A DNA stretch of 64,000 nucleotides from Cardiocondyla obscurior (lineage: Eukaryota; Arthropoda; Insecta; Hymenoptera; Formicidae). The stretch is taken from NCBI RefSeq assembly GCF_019399895.1, contig NC_091864.1, positions 12,502,001-12,566,000 of the forward strand, read 5' to 3'. The position numbers and the translations under genes were made by a program. The notes beneath the pieces were generated by a model, which was given only the letters and a program-made list of their open reading frames with translations, ran no database searches and was not told the DNA's origin. How positions within the stretch are numbered: position 1 is the first letter of the stretch; every line of letters starts with the position of its first letter. Shown in pieces: positions 12,951-26,499 of this stretch.

Positions 12951-15900
12951 GCCCTTTTTCTCGCTCTCTTTTGCGCGCCACGCGTGCTTTTTGCTTTGCC
13001 CTCTTCAGCTTCGATTTAGACGATCGTATCTATTATTCGCGACGAGATTCCAAATAGATCGCTACTAGCAAATTTGTTTTCCAATCGTAATTACGAGATC
13101 GATATTTAATTGAATTATAAATCGTCAAAATAAATTAATATAAAAGTCTGTCGAATTTAGGAAGCAACGAGCTATTTTTATGTAATCTTTTACCCGGATA
13201 GTCGGCAGGATTAATCAACGTAGCTTGTATCTAATTAATTTTAATATTTAATTAAAATAACGATGTATTCAACGACTTTGTCGAGAGCCGCGCGCGTACA
13301 GGGCACACGGAAATCGAAATTCGAATGAAAAAGCTGATAAGAAATCTTGACGGAGGGAACCAGTTTTTTTCAACATCTTTCGTCCGATCGCGCCGGTTCT
13401 CTCCCGTCTTCGGCTCATCTCCCGCACCGTTCCCCTCTCCCCATTCCTCATATCTCGTCGACAATTGAATTTTACTTCCGTGTCTTAAATTCGCCGCATC
13501 ACGCGCCCGCATCACACAAGCGTTCCCACGTACAAAAAGATTGACTCGGATCAAAGAAGGTTATTTGGGAAAGATCGTGGAAATGGATCGCCGTCGCTTA
13601 CTCGAGAGCCGTAATTGTACGCAAATTTTAAACAAACGAGACTTTTCTTTACACCGCACAGCCGTCCCTTTCATTTTTCTTTCGGGACCCCGATGCCGTT
13701 TTCTACTAATGCGGATCATCTTGAATTCGATCTCGGTTTAACTCGCCTTTTATCTCTTTCTAATTCTAAGAACCGGTACGGTGATAAAAGGCGAGTTAAA
13801 TCGCGATTGAAGTCGATCCGCATTGGTAGCGGCCCTCAGAAATCTATTTCTATTACTTGATAGACGTATCGCTTATTCGATAACGTTATGCGATTCGTAG
13901 AATCCCAGCTGCGGCGCATATTAGACGCGCGAGATCCGGGGCGGTCTTCCGAGACTGATGATAAGGTTTGCATTCGTCGATAATTGGAAATAACTGGATC
14001 AAATCTATTTCTAGACCGATCCGTTGAGACGGCGGCCTCGAGAGTGAGACCCTCCGATGAATGACCAATAGTACCCGTTGTGTTCCCGACGGCCGAGGGA
14101 TCGGCTACCTAACAAGTGGTCCATTGTTATCCTACGCGGCTGAGGTTTCTCTCCTGTTTCACGTTTTCTTCCTGCTTCGTCTTGCTTCTTCCGGTACGCC
14201 CGTGAATGTTCCAGCAACCCCGAAACGACACTTGGCTTTCTCGACTTTAAAGTTTGGAATATTACCTGCCGCACGTTCAATGGCTTTCATGAGAGACTAT
14301 TAAAACTTGGGAAAACAACCACTTAGGCAGCTCCAACTATCCACTTAATCCTGTCTCTACTTATTCTTTCAAGCTGGAGGAACCTGGAAAAATTAATTTT
14401 TGTTAAACAACAATTTAATAATTTAGTTTTTCCTAGAAAAAAAAAAAATTAAATTAATAATTTCTTTATCGTTTAAATTGTAAAAAGAAGTTGTATACCT
14501 TCGCAGGTTGTTCATACATAACTTTATGTATCTAAGACAAAGAGATATGGCGCAAACGTTACTTAGATAGTTCCAGCTTTGTAAAACTAAACATAGTTTT
14601 TTTTAAAAATTATTATTAAAGAATAAAAAAAAAGTAGTAAAGTAGTCTAAGAAAATGGCATCTTTCAATTACCTCTTAAACTACGGAAATGTAAGATACT
14701 TTCGTTTCTTGCCCCAAGGAGGAAGATGCAATTCAACCGACACTCCATTTAAATGCATATAGAGAAATAGAAAGATAAATTCGCGTCTGTATAGTGCGCG
14801 ACTCTACGGTGCAGCATCCGCGGGAGCGGTCGACAGCGAATTCAATTAGGATTGCGGTGGCCGTACAAAAACATTCGATCAGGAATAAACCGGCGCTGCC
14901 TGCCCGCCGGCTTGGCTCGCTCTTACAACTCGTCGCTTTCCAGTCCACGAGCCCACGTATAATGCGAATGGGATCGGAGATCAATTGTACGCTTTATCGT
15001 GGGCGCTTTCCGTCAACGGTCCATCTTCAAAAAATCTTCACAGCCCCTGAACGCGCTGGACTCCATGTCGACTGCTTCTCCCTTAAAATTGGAACTCTTC
15101 TAATTTTTTTTTTACTTTTACCTTAACAAGTACAACTGAGTAAAATCAGATTAATTTATACCTCAACGAGAACAGTTCGTCTCGAACAATTGACAAACTT
15201 TTAGTTTCTAAATTTGAAATATAAGATGCTTTTGACGCTAAATGACATTGTATAGCGATCGAAGTCGTCGTTCGGTGCACGCGTGTTCGTTAGCGCAGTT
15301 ATGTTTCTGTGGACGCGGATTGTGCCCTTTATTCTTCCTCGATCCTTTATTCGTCTGCAACCGCGACGAGGGAGAGGAAGAAAGAACCCGTAGTAGCTCA
15401 CAGATCGGGAACACGGCCGCAAAAAACCTGTCCGGCATAATCGCATTATCGGTCACATCTCGCTCGATTTCTGTGTTCAGTTTGCGGAATTAAACCCCGG
15501 CGATTGTTCTATTCTTAAAAATAACGTAACTGTCTTCGAGAATATATAATGAATAAACGTGACGGATTACCGTCCAAACTTTCTACAAAAGCGAAATAAA
15601 AAGTGGACAAGAACGTAATACATATTTAAAATATTTAAAATTTTACGCGTATAAATACATTTCGAAGTAAAACTAAAAGGAATGCAATGAACAATAGTAT
15701 CGCCTTTCCACCAGCTACCTTTTAGTTACTATTAATAATCGAAATATCAAGTCCGCACTTACACTACTACCGACAGTCAAAAAGTAAATGTCGCACTAAC
15801 TTTTGACATTACTTTCTTTTTTTTTTTTTTTTCGTTTTTTTATTCTCTTTCTTTTTTATTTTACTGACATGGGAGTTATGCGGGCAAATATCGGGATACG

Positions 15901-18900
15901 TATCAATGCGCTCGCGTTCGTGAACCAATAACTTAAAGATGAAAAGACAATTATTCGTTTAATTATTACGCAACGCAATGGCTCTCGGAAACTCGTTGCT
16001 TTCGAAGAGAAGACGGAGACGATTCTATGCAGGACGGTCCATCTGATTTTGATAGCTCTCTTGCGTGGACGAGAAGATTCGTGATGAAAGTTAGGCCATT
16101 ATATGCCTTTTTGTATTGTTTCTGCATCAAACGATTCATGACAAAATCGTTCGAAGATTCACTAGTAGATGGACAGCCCTGCGCGTCGTCCGCATTTCCA
16201 AATTGTCTTGTGTTGGTTCCTTTATAACTCGTAGAAAAATTATCTAAAAAACGCGCGCTGCCGATGCGAGAATGTACGGATGCGCTTTTCGCAACTGCGT
16301 ATATAATGTATAAACGGTGAAAAAACCCATCGGCATGTTAATATCAGGACAATATACAATGAAGGATTTGCACGGTAAACGAGCACACGTTCGGATTACG
16401 TCACTTTGAGATTCACGATTTCTGTGACCGACTCTTTTTACAGCAATCGCTCTGAAACGGCGATCATAATACTTCTAGGTAGTAATGAATGCACGGCGAA
16501 TATTGAAGTCTGGGAAGTTAAGAAACATGCCAATACTCGACGTGAACTGTCAGTGATTAATGAGAGACTTATTATCGCTTATTCCACCACGTTACTAAAC
16601 AGTAAGACAATTGATATGATGTGATGAATACGATTGAGTTAATCGAATGAATACTGTATATTACAAAATAATTGAGATTCGCTATAAAATTTACTATAAA
16701 AAGAGTCGAGACTTTACATTTTTCGGGGACTTTGTATTTTTATCAACGTGTGCTCGTTGTACAATGAACACTCTTTGATAAGTCACGAATTGCTTCCCAT
16801 TTCAACGCAATCTAATATCAAGCAGAATAGCAATAGATATTCCTCCGCTGAGGTAATAACGCAAACACCTCGAAAACAGTCGAGAGATTGATAGCTGCCG
16901 CAAAGCGCTCGCCTATTACAGATACGGTTGCGTAAAAACGCAGCTGGTTCTCTATACAAAGTATAAAATTATAAAAAAAAAAAAAATTATAAAAGAATAA
17001 TACAACGTACGAAAGTACGAATTGCTCGTGCGAAATTTTTGGAAGTTACTTATATGTATGTATATGCATATATGTATACAACATTAGCTTTCAACGCGTT
17101 TAACTGATGTTTCAACGTGCATAATGAACGAATCTCGCTATGTTTCGGTAAATATTCGAGGCTGACGCAATAGAAAAATACTCTAAAAATGTGTAAACGC
17201 GCTCGTATGCATGTGTTATGTATGTGTGACTTGGACATCGAGATTCAATACATTTCGTCAATTTCGACGGATCACTGCTCTGACAGTCGTACATTCAGAT
17301 ATCAATCTGCGAATACGATTTTACATTATGTTCATCTATGTAATTGCGGTATCGATTGCAAGTTCAGAGATTGCACAGTTGTACTATTGGTTATTACGTT
17401 CCTCGTTTATGGTATATACGTACCACATATACGCACATAAGTTTACAATTTGCAATACAAGTATCGGATGCATTAATAATTTTCTTTCCGGTCGAAAACG
17501 TGACTTTTATCCAGTCTTTACCGACGAAATCGCCTAAAAGTATATATTCTATCTAATTAACACAAGCTTTTCTTCAACGTCAATGTGTGATAACATGATA
17601 ACGGATATATAATAGTACAAAACACTCATTTCTTATTACGATAAAAGCCAATACTGCATTGGGTCGAGTCACAAGTAACTTTCATTCCTTCTTTATATAT
17701 ATATATTTTTTTTTTTTTTACTTTCAAGTAGAAAATATTTATCTATCTAGTCTACCGAAATATATGGATTGGACGACATGGGTTCCTCACATTCCTTTGA
17801 AATCCCACACTTCAATACTCCCATTTTTCTTCAAGTAATAAATCTTTAACGTCGCTGGAATCGCAATGCCGTTTAGCTTTACATGTTACTATCAGCACAA
17901 ATAAAAAGACACTTACTTATTAATACTGGATGGAAATTATTTATGACTCAATCCAATAATTAAAAAAAAATCTTAATCGTGTGACGTCCAAGTCATCTGT
18001 ACAGGATGTTCGGCAAAAAAGACCGTAACAAATATATTTTAATTAGATTCTGTAGCATAAGGACGTTTACAAGGACCTTTATAAGAATTTATTGTGAAAA
18101 AATCCTGTTTTGTTGGATATAAGATATTATATCGTTTAAGAATACTATACTTTGTGATTCTTCGCACATATGTATCATAAATATTATACACTTTGTACCT
18201 ATCTTTCATCTTTATCTTTGTACCAGTCATATTTGCTCGCGACACTTTTGCAGACAACCTGTACATCGCATTGACTACATTAACTTAACGGTTATCTAAA
18301 CAAATTGTACAAATTGTACTTAAAAGTCTAAACAAATTTTAACATCCCATACACTAAGTCATAATAATTATAGTTGCTCTGTAATCGTCGCGACTTTTTA
18401 AGAATTACTCGCATAATAATTCATAATTAATATATATATATATATAATGTCTCTCTTTTTTTCTTCCTCTCTCCCTTTCTATATATATATATTTATATAT
18501 ATTCAATATCTTCATATATTAAATAATCATATAGCATTATCTTATTAGCTATTGGATTATAATAAAATTACCAAAAAGCAAACTCTCATAAAAATAAAAG
18601 GTTTTTTCGTCGAAGCATGTTTCACATACAAAAGCAACAATTACTTGAGGCCTTGCGATTTTTTTTTTGTTACCTACTATAGTGCATATACAATTTTCTC
18701 TTTAATATTACTTTATTCTTTACTATCTTTCGCAAAATCCTTACTCGCTCACGCATATACGCGTCCACGTGTGTGTAAAGTGTGTCTGTTAATAATGAAG
18801 GTGTAAGTGCATGATAATTATAGATTATTATTCGTTCATTTAGATTTGGCCCTTTCTCGGCAGAGTAAAAATTGATCGCGGCTAAAAGTTCTTAATGTAA

Positions 18901-19772
18901 CCGTCCATATTACAATATTAAAGTTAAAATCAGTCGAAGCCGGATTGTGACACTGACTTTCGCAATATTTTACTTTCAAGATTGCATGTAAATACACAAC
19001 GATGCGCACCATCGTAGATTTTACAGCGTTTTTTAATTTTTTAAATAAAAAATGCATCCGATTACGGTCATCCTCTTTTGCTATAATGTATTATAACAAA
19101 AGACTTTTCAAACACACATTACAAACCAATTCGTAAAATTTAGAATCCATACTATAAGACGTTAAATATTACATGCAGTCTTGAAAGCACTTCGCACAGT
19201 CTGGAATGCAGTTCGTATACCTCATCGCCAATCGGAGTGTCTGATTCAACCTGGCTTTGTCAAAGCTATTACGGTCAATGCTAGAATAATTTCTACAATA
19301 CTATTTCCATAAATAGCTTGCACGCTATGAAACACCTACAACGTTTTTGGGTTTTATAATTAAAATAGAGAAATGGTCGATCGTCAGCGTTTCTAAAAAT
19401 ATATATAAAGTAAATAATAATAATCGTAATAAAAAAAATAATTTTTTACATACTATTTCCATTATATATCTAAAAAAAACACACTAATAGCAAAAATTGG
19501 AATGTATGTAATATTTTAACTCCATTAAAACTCAAAATTATACTTGTCAACGATCTACAGTATTCTAAATAATTATAAAAGACAGTTGTAATTTCTACCT
19601 AAACTATAAAACCCAAAACCCAGTGTCTAATTGGCAGTATAGTGTCGGACATTGCGCCCAGCGCAAGGTGCATAGCAGAGCTGCTGCAGTAGCCAAGAAT
19701 CGGAATGATCCTTAACCGTAACGAGAAAGAAATTTTTTTTTTATGTGGCTTTGATTAAGTTAGTTGCGGATG
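12951..19772. other. Long gene-poor interval between shifted and Neuroglian
   Basis: Nearly 7 kb with no convincing coding exon on either strand. It contains an imperfect hairpin (13705-13830), a pair of 16-base imperfect inverted repeats (16026-16041 and 16170-16185 region), T-runs and TA tracts near 17700 and 18430-18500. The right portion probably includes a long Neuroglian 3' UTR, since neuronal isoforms of adhesion genes commonly have extended 3' UTRs in insects; that is inference. The rest may be regulatory or non-coding transcript. Confidence 0.4.
13705..13830. repeat. Imperfect inverted repeat / hairpin with ~48-base arms
   Basis: The left arm at about 13705-13753 (containing AATGCGGATC and TTTAACTCGCCTTTTAT) is nearly the reverse complement of the right arm at about 13783-13829 (ATAAAAGGCGAGTTAAA and GATCCGCATTGG), separated by about 30 bases. 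The innermost 17 bases pair perfectly and the outer arm pairs with several mismatches. This is too long for chance. It could be a palindromic miniature transposon remnant or a transcribed hairpin RNA; the arms are longer than a usual insect microRNA stem. No target duplication was identified. Confidence 0.6.
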
Positions 19773-22700
19773 TTACACATACGTGGCCATAGTACCAGTT
19801 GGAATGGGTGGTGTCTCCTCTGGTCTACCTTTAGGTCCGTATTGTCCAATAAAGGACCCATCCTCCGTAAAACGCCCTAGGACAAAAAACATTATTTATA
19901 TCAAAAGTACGTAAATAAGGCTAAAAGAAAAGCTTTTCTTTTTGTTTTAAAATCGAATAATAATAAATATTGATCTAAATATTAATATACATTTTTTTAC
20001 CAATGTTAATTTGAAATTAATTTGTTAAAACACAGATGCATCGATTTAAAAGGCAAAAAGTGCGATCTTCAGAAGTTCAAAAAAGTGAATAATCGTGGTC
20101 AGTAGTTTGCGATCTTAATTTGCATTCTATGTGTATCTTGGTGATTTGAAAAGTAAAAGATTGTAAGTAAAAGTGAGTAAAATGAGTGATAAATTCATTT
20201 TTAAAACTTATGTTTCAACTGGTTCATCTGAAAGACATATTTGTTAAACTTACCTTAGACTAGAGTGACAAATGCCTGCGAATTTGGTTCCTGCTTACGG
20301 TGTCGGCCATACTGACCAATGAAAGAACCATCTTCGTTCATGCCCTCTGTACCGAGTCAAGCAATGAAGCAAATAAAATAATGATGCAAATAAAATAAAT
20401 ACAAATAAAATGTATTAACGAACGTAACTTGCGAATGTAACTGCAGCTGTGAAGTGTATTGTATAAAAGGAAAAGCAATATAATATAAAAAATAGTTAAA
20501 TAAGTGCAAAACAAATTCAACTTTGTTACATGAAATATAAGGTGTTGCATGAAATACAGAACACCCTTTATTAGGGTCGCTACTTCATTATGCTTTCTAT
20601 ATAAAGATATTAAAAATTGGTGCATTTGTCGTAATGTTTGATATTCAAAAAATACGCGTAACAAATACCTTTGATCACATACTATTTTCATATAGAATTT
20701 TTATTAAGGACTTTCTAATATTGTAGAGTTTCGATAAATTAAAATAAAATTTTTAACTCGTTACCTGTATCACCGTCGCCATACTCCGCCATAGAATCAG
20801 TGTCCGATTCAGGATGTTTACCATCTTGATGAGAAGAAGACGCTAAGGACGCACGTCCACCGGCCGATTTAGTGTCCAATGGTTGCGAATACTCATGAAA
20901 TCCACCTTCGTCGGGATAATCTCCACGTCCAGCTGCCAACTCTCGTTCATGTACCGCATATTTTCCACCTCGATTTCGTTTAATCACACAAACGATTATC
21001 AGCACCAAAAGGAGGATAGCGATTGCCAACATCATTCCTGCAAATATGTTATAGTTTTGTACATGTGCTACTCATTAAAAAAATTGATTTAAAAATTAGA
21101 TAAGAAGAAAAATATTACCTATAAACCAACCAGCCGTCGCGACGTTTTCTTTCGGCTGAATAATGGGCCCTTCGCTACTTGTTTCCACTTCTTGGGGGGC
21201 ACTTTCGCTTATGAACTTTCCGTCAACGGCGACAACTGACATTACATAAACTTCACCGCTTTGAAGACCGCGAACCTGCATAATTTAAAAGTTGATTTAA
21301 CAATTGTGATTTTAAGTAATAAAACCTGTTATAAAGAATCAAACATACCTCAATAGTATTCGACTGAAATTCGGGATCCGTCTCCGTAAATATCGTTTCG
21401 CCTTTTAGTTTGTACTTAACGAAGAAATGACTTCCTGGATTACCGTTTAAATTCGGCAACCAAATAACTCTTACGTTTGCGTATCCATTCTCCACTGGTA
21501 TAGTTTCCCATGTAAATTGCGGAATGTCAGGCTGCTGAGACGTTCTTGTTTTTTGTTCAATAAAATAGCTACAAAGTGCATATTAATAAATAAGATTCAT
21601 AAAATAACAAAATAATTTTTATATTTCATATTTTATTTTATCCTTGTAAGTCATAAAACACTTACTCATTGCCTTCACCAACCCTGGTTGTGGCACGTAT
21701 GTGAACTCGGTATATTGTATCAGGCGCCAACGCAGCTAGCTTGGCTTGAGTAGCTTGTGGATCCGTAACGTGCGGCTTTCTTTCGAGTAACGTTCCTAAT
21801 TTTGTACCGTTTACAACTTGATAATAAACTCTATATCCAGTTAAAATGCCATTCGGTTCTGCGGGCCGCGTCCACACCAAAAACAGGGCACTGGATCCCA
21901 TGGGGAATGCTTCTAGACTGAGCACCGTTCCTGGGACTCCTTCTGGTGTGTCAAAACTTAAAGTTTCAGACGCAGGACCGGTGTATCTGCATAAAACAAA
22001 TGTCATGTAAAAATAAAGATAACTGTGAAAAAAACAAATATAACAACAACCATATATAGTCAAAGTATTATTACCTGCCGTTGTAAGCAAGTATTCTGAC
22101 AAAGTTTTTGCTATATGGAACGAACTTTGTGACTAATGCGTGCGTTTTATTTCCACCACGAATATCGATTTTGCGCATCCCCTTTTCACCCTCCTTCTCT
22201 GTCCACGTTTGAATCTCGTATCCACGTAATTCGCCCCTCACCGATTCCTCGGGCACGGGACTCCACGATAGCTGAGCAGTTGTACTTGATTTTATTTGAT
22301 TCAGTGTGAAATTACCGGGTGCTTGCAGAGGCACTAAAATAGTAATTTAACATATTACGAACAACGCTGGCAAGTTAATAATTAAAAAGCATACAATATA
22401 TAACGTATAATAATAATAATAATAAAGAAAATCAATTTTATCAATAAATTACCATCCTCTCCAGAGTATCCGATAACCTCATTGGCCATAGCTTTACTCT
22501 CGCCTTTTGCGTTTGAAGCGACGACCTTAATTTTGTATCTTTGATAAGTAGGTTGATTTTCTACTATCAGATTATTTTTTCTCCAATCATATATTTCTGC
22601 TGTCGCCCATGTTTCACCCGGTATATCTCGTTTGTAATATACGCTGTACTTAAATTGAGGAGCATTATGCTCTATTTGCGACATGGTTGTCCACGTAATA

Positions 22701-25700
22701 ACCAAATTTTGTGGAGTTGTACCCTTGCCCATGACATTGTCCGGATTTTTGTAAGGAACGTCTGGCTCGGTGGTGCAAACATCACTATGTGGCGAAGGTA
22801 GAGAAGGCCCTGCATAGAAGACAATATCAAGTAGCTATAAAATTGACTTAAATATAGTATAATTAGTAAAAATATACATCAATAATAATTATATATAATT
22901 ATATTGCATATTATTGCAATTTATTTAAAATATCTTTTAATTTCGAAATGTTATCTTACCTATTTTATTCCATGCGAGAACGCGGTACGTGTAATTAGCC
23001 CAAGGTGACATAGACACTTCATAAGTCTGATCTGTAGCTGGAACATGGTCTTTGGATATCTCCCAAGTATCCGGTGTGAAAGTAGTATTATGTTGAATTG
23101 TGTAACGCAAAATAGGAGCTCGGTTATCTCCCATAGGTGTCCAGCGAACTTCGGCCTTGTTAGATTTACACGTAATGCTAACTAATCTCGGCGCGTTAGG
23201 TACATCCTGGACTATCAATGTCGCGTATGCTCTTGCCTCGTCGAGATCGGTACGGGCGACACACGTATAAATACCGGAATCCAATTCAGTCGTCTTTGTA
23301 ATCATCAAAGAATAATCGGTACTTCGAACAAATCTTGGTTCCATCTCGAAGTCTATTGGTTCACCATTGCTCAGCCAGTCTATAGTCAAAGGTAGACTGG
23401 GATCAGCAACGGCATTGCACCTGAAACAAACAGAGAAAAAAATTCAACAATATTTCTTTATTATAAATCAAGAAGTCGCAAGCTTAATTTTTCTTATAAT
23501 CTAGATTTAACGATATTTCTTTGTAAAATTTTACCTAAATGTGGCAGTGGAACCCGCTGCGACCTCGTAGTCTTCCGGTCTATCCGTTATTTTGGTGTGC
23601 TCTTTCACCACCAAAGTAGCGGACGCATTCACTTCACCGAACTTATTAGAAGCATGGCATGTGTAAGTACCAGCGTCCAGGAATATCACATTCTCGATTT
23701 CTAGATCGCCTATGTCCAAAATTTTGTAACGGCCACCAGTCAACTCTTGTCCATTCCTGATCCACTTAACTTCGGGTTTAGGTGCACCAAAAACTCGGCA
23801 CGTAATCCGAATAGTTTTCCCATCGACCGTATTCAAGTTCGTGGGCGGTTGCGTGATATCCGGATAAAGCGCCAATACGTTCACGTATACGTCTTTGTAA
23901 ACGTATCCTAACGAGTTTGTAGCGTTACATCCATAATTACCCGTGTCTTTCTTCACTAATCTCTCAATAATAATGGAATTTGGCGTGACTTTTCTTCTGT
24001 TATTCGGTGGCGCTTCAGATATTGGTTTACCATTATGAATCCATTTAATTTCAGGAACAGGAACTCCGCTAGCCTCGCATCTAATTTCAACAGTCTCGTC
24101 TTCCGCAGCATTTACGAATTCAGGCTCAACGGTGAAATATGGTACGGCCATTACTTGCAGATTTATGGAATACGTTTGGGCTGATCCTACTCCATTTGAC
24201 GCTTCGCAAGTGTACTTTCCTTCATCCTCGAAATTAACGTGTTTTATTATAAGAGATTTGCCGTAATTTCCTTGAGTTATTCTGTCGCTCGGCACAATTA
24301 GTTTGCCATTTTTGCTCCAAACAATCTGCGGCAAAGGTGTTCCTCCAAATATACAGAAAAGCTCTACTTTCTTGCCTCGGAGAGCGACTTCGTTTTTCCT
24401 CGTAACGTATTGTCTTTCGGGAGGATGTTTATTTTGGCCGGCAGATGCGCCTGTAGAGATTACGTTTAACAAAACTTTATTGCCTACTTTGTATTCGTTC
24501 CTGAACACAGACGTGGCGGCACAGGCGTAGTAAAAATCATCTGAAGCGTCGTTTCTTGTGACATTGCTGAACCAGAGATTACCCTCCGGGTCGAGAGTCA
24601 TTCTCGAATTGTTGATTGACTTGATACCACCAGCGATATCCTGAATTAGCCAATAAACGTTTGGCTTAGGCCAGCCATCGGGTGGTTGGCAGGTAAGTTT
24701 AAAAGGCGAACCCTCGTTCGCACTTAAAGTCATCGGGTTTTCATCCTTGAACGAATTTAATTCGGCTTTTCGGACGAACACCGAATTCGACGTGGCTATA
24801 CCCCATTCGTTCTCGGCAAAGCACTGGTATTGTCCCAAGTCTTCGTCCCTCGGTCTTGAAATCACCAGAGTACCTCTACCAGGCTGCTGAGAAATGCGGT
24901 CATCATACGCCGGCCACTCAAAGTTCTTTCCATTTTTAATCCAACGATATCTATATAATAATAAAAATTATATAATATCAAAGATATGTAATTTGTTTTA
25001 AATTAATTTTTTTTTTATAAATAAAAATTTAACGAGTCGCTTAATTGTAAACAATTCCGTCAACGCCCATATAACAAGTCCAACACATGTATAGCAACGA
25101 CTATTTCACACATCCTAAAGTTATGAGATCATCTTTGTAATTAAGATCGGCCGGTTGTGCAGTTTCCCTGTATTACATGGGATGAGTAAGCCCGACGTAA
25201 GTGCAATAAAACCTTATGAATTACATATTTTAAGAGTACGTTTTCCGTTCTCGAACAACTTGATGTAAATGCACGTCATGTTACATAATATTTTGTTAAT
25301 AGCATTTGTAGAAACTATTTAATAATGTTAACAGATAACGTAAAAAATAATTTTTTGTTATTTATCTTCTTACAAGCTCAAAAAAAGAAAAATGCAGATA
25401 CGTACGTTGGGACTGGCTCTCCCTCTGCTTCGCATTCAATTAGAAATGGCTTGTCGTTCTCGTTGACTTTTGTCTGGGCCACTTGAAAAAGTTGCTCGTC
25501 CGTTGGCGGCTGTTTGGATATTCGCGGCGGCGATTGAACTGGTAAACAAAAAATCAATTAGACGCGAAACTATTACGGCACATAATAAAAGTAAACTAGT
25601 AAAAGAGAAACACACAATCTAAACGAGAAAAGGACAAAAAACACTTATGATTTATGTTCAATGTGATGACCGCTATGATGGGCAATCCTGATGACTTTTA

Positions 25701-26499
25701 ACTTAATTATGTAATGGTCAGCCACAGCTTGCTATAATTTAATTGAAATAAACATTTCACATTGAAAGGATTTAAAGAGAACCAACAAAGACACGGCAGG
25801 AGGAAACAAACGCTCTTGAAAATATATGTACAAATGCATACAAACATTTTAAGAATAAAAAACATCTGGGGGACTAACAAAAATACTATTCTAAAATTCA
25901 TTAAAATTCGTGTAAGTTCATTCGTGTGGTTTATGTTATAATGTTGCAATGTGTATATTGAAAGTGTCTTTCATTGCATATGTAAAATATACTAGAAATT
26001 ACATGAAATACATATACATGAACTTGGAATATGTTTTTATGTTTTGTTAATATATGTATATATGTTGTAACAGTCAAAGATAATTTATACACAGGTGTAA
26101 TTACGTAAGTGTACAATTATTGAAGGGTATGACGTGGAGCGTATACGTATGTAACGTGTAAGTACATAAAACTATAGCAGCCCCGCGTGAAGAATTATAT
26201 GATAAAATGGTGTGAATGAAGGATCGCTTGAAATGGAAAGCACGATCATGATAAACGATTTTCATAAGAGTGTGTTTCACCTTCTACATTATCCGGGACA
26301 CGTACTATAATTGAAAATAAAAAAATCACAACTTTAATGGTAAGATTCATTGAGATTTGTAGATTAATATAATATAAGTCTTAATTACATGGTCGACCAT
26401 AATTTAAGAAAGTAATTGCAAACTGAATTATTTATACTCACTTATGGCCGATGCGCCAAGCACCAGCGTGGAAATAATGCACACAAGTCTCATCGTCAT
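19773..26499 (-). CDS. Nrg: Neuroglian, L1-type Ig/FN3 cell adhesion molecule
   Basis: Single-pass adhesion receptor of the L1CAM family acting in axon guidance, septate junctions and synapse stability, linked to spectrin through ankyrin. Minus-strand coding exons: 26499-26442 (signal peptide), 25538-25406, 24950-23535, 23420-22960, 22809-22453, 22333-22075, 21986-21666, 21544-21349, 21275-21119, 21037-20765, then 19876-19773 for the long-tail isoform. Phases agree throughout and the product is 1244 residues. Ig domains, with repeated DxGxYxCxA motifs, occupy roughly the first half. Fibronectin III repeats follow, then a transmembrane segment near residues 1116-1137 (MMLAIAILLLVLIIVCVI) and a cytoplasmic tail with an ankyrin-binding FIGQY. 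The long tail ends ATYV, a class I PDZ ligand matching the neuronal fly isoform. An alternative tail exon is listed separately. Confidence 0.95.
20254..20346 (-). CDS. Nrg: Neuroglian alternative C-terminal cassette exon (short-tail isoform)
   Basis: Alternative exon with acceptor at 20347 and coding 20346-20255, encoding a second FIGQY tail (NEDGSFIGQYG then a basic RHRK stretch) ending FVTLV, followed by TAA. With it Neuroglian would have 1240 residues. One base after the stop is a strong donor (AAG|GTAAGT), so the exon can be internal: 93 bases, phase 1 at both ends. Including it would stop translation early; skipping it joins the transmembrane exon to the ATYV exon. The resemblance of the two FIGQY exons suggests an exon duplication. 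The tail resembles the non-neuronal isoform of fly Neuroglian. Confidence 0.85.
25539..26441. other. Neuroglian intron 1 (after signal peptide exon)
   Basis: AT-rich intron of about 0.9 kb between the signal-peptide exon and the first Ig exon. No coding signal. The other intron above 300 bases in this gene is 24951-25405, also AT-rich and apparently empty. Confidence 0.5.

Noticed and set aside
16026..16185. 16-base imperfect inverted repeats (GCAGGACGGTCCATCT and AGATGGACAGCCCTGC) about 140 bases apart
   Set aside because: 14 of 16 bases pair, but no target duplication and no pairing in between; too weak to call a mobile element.
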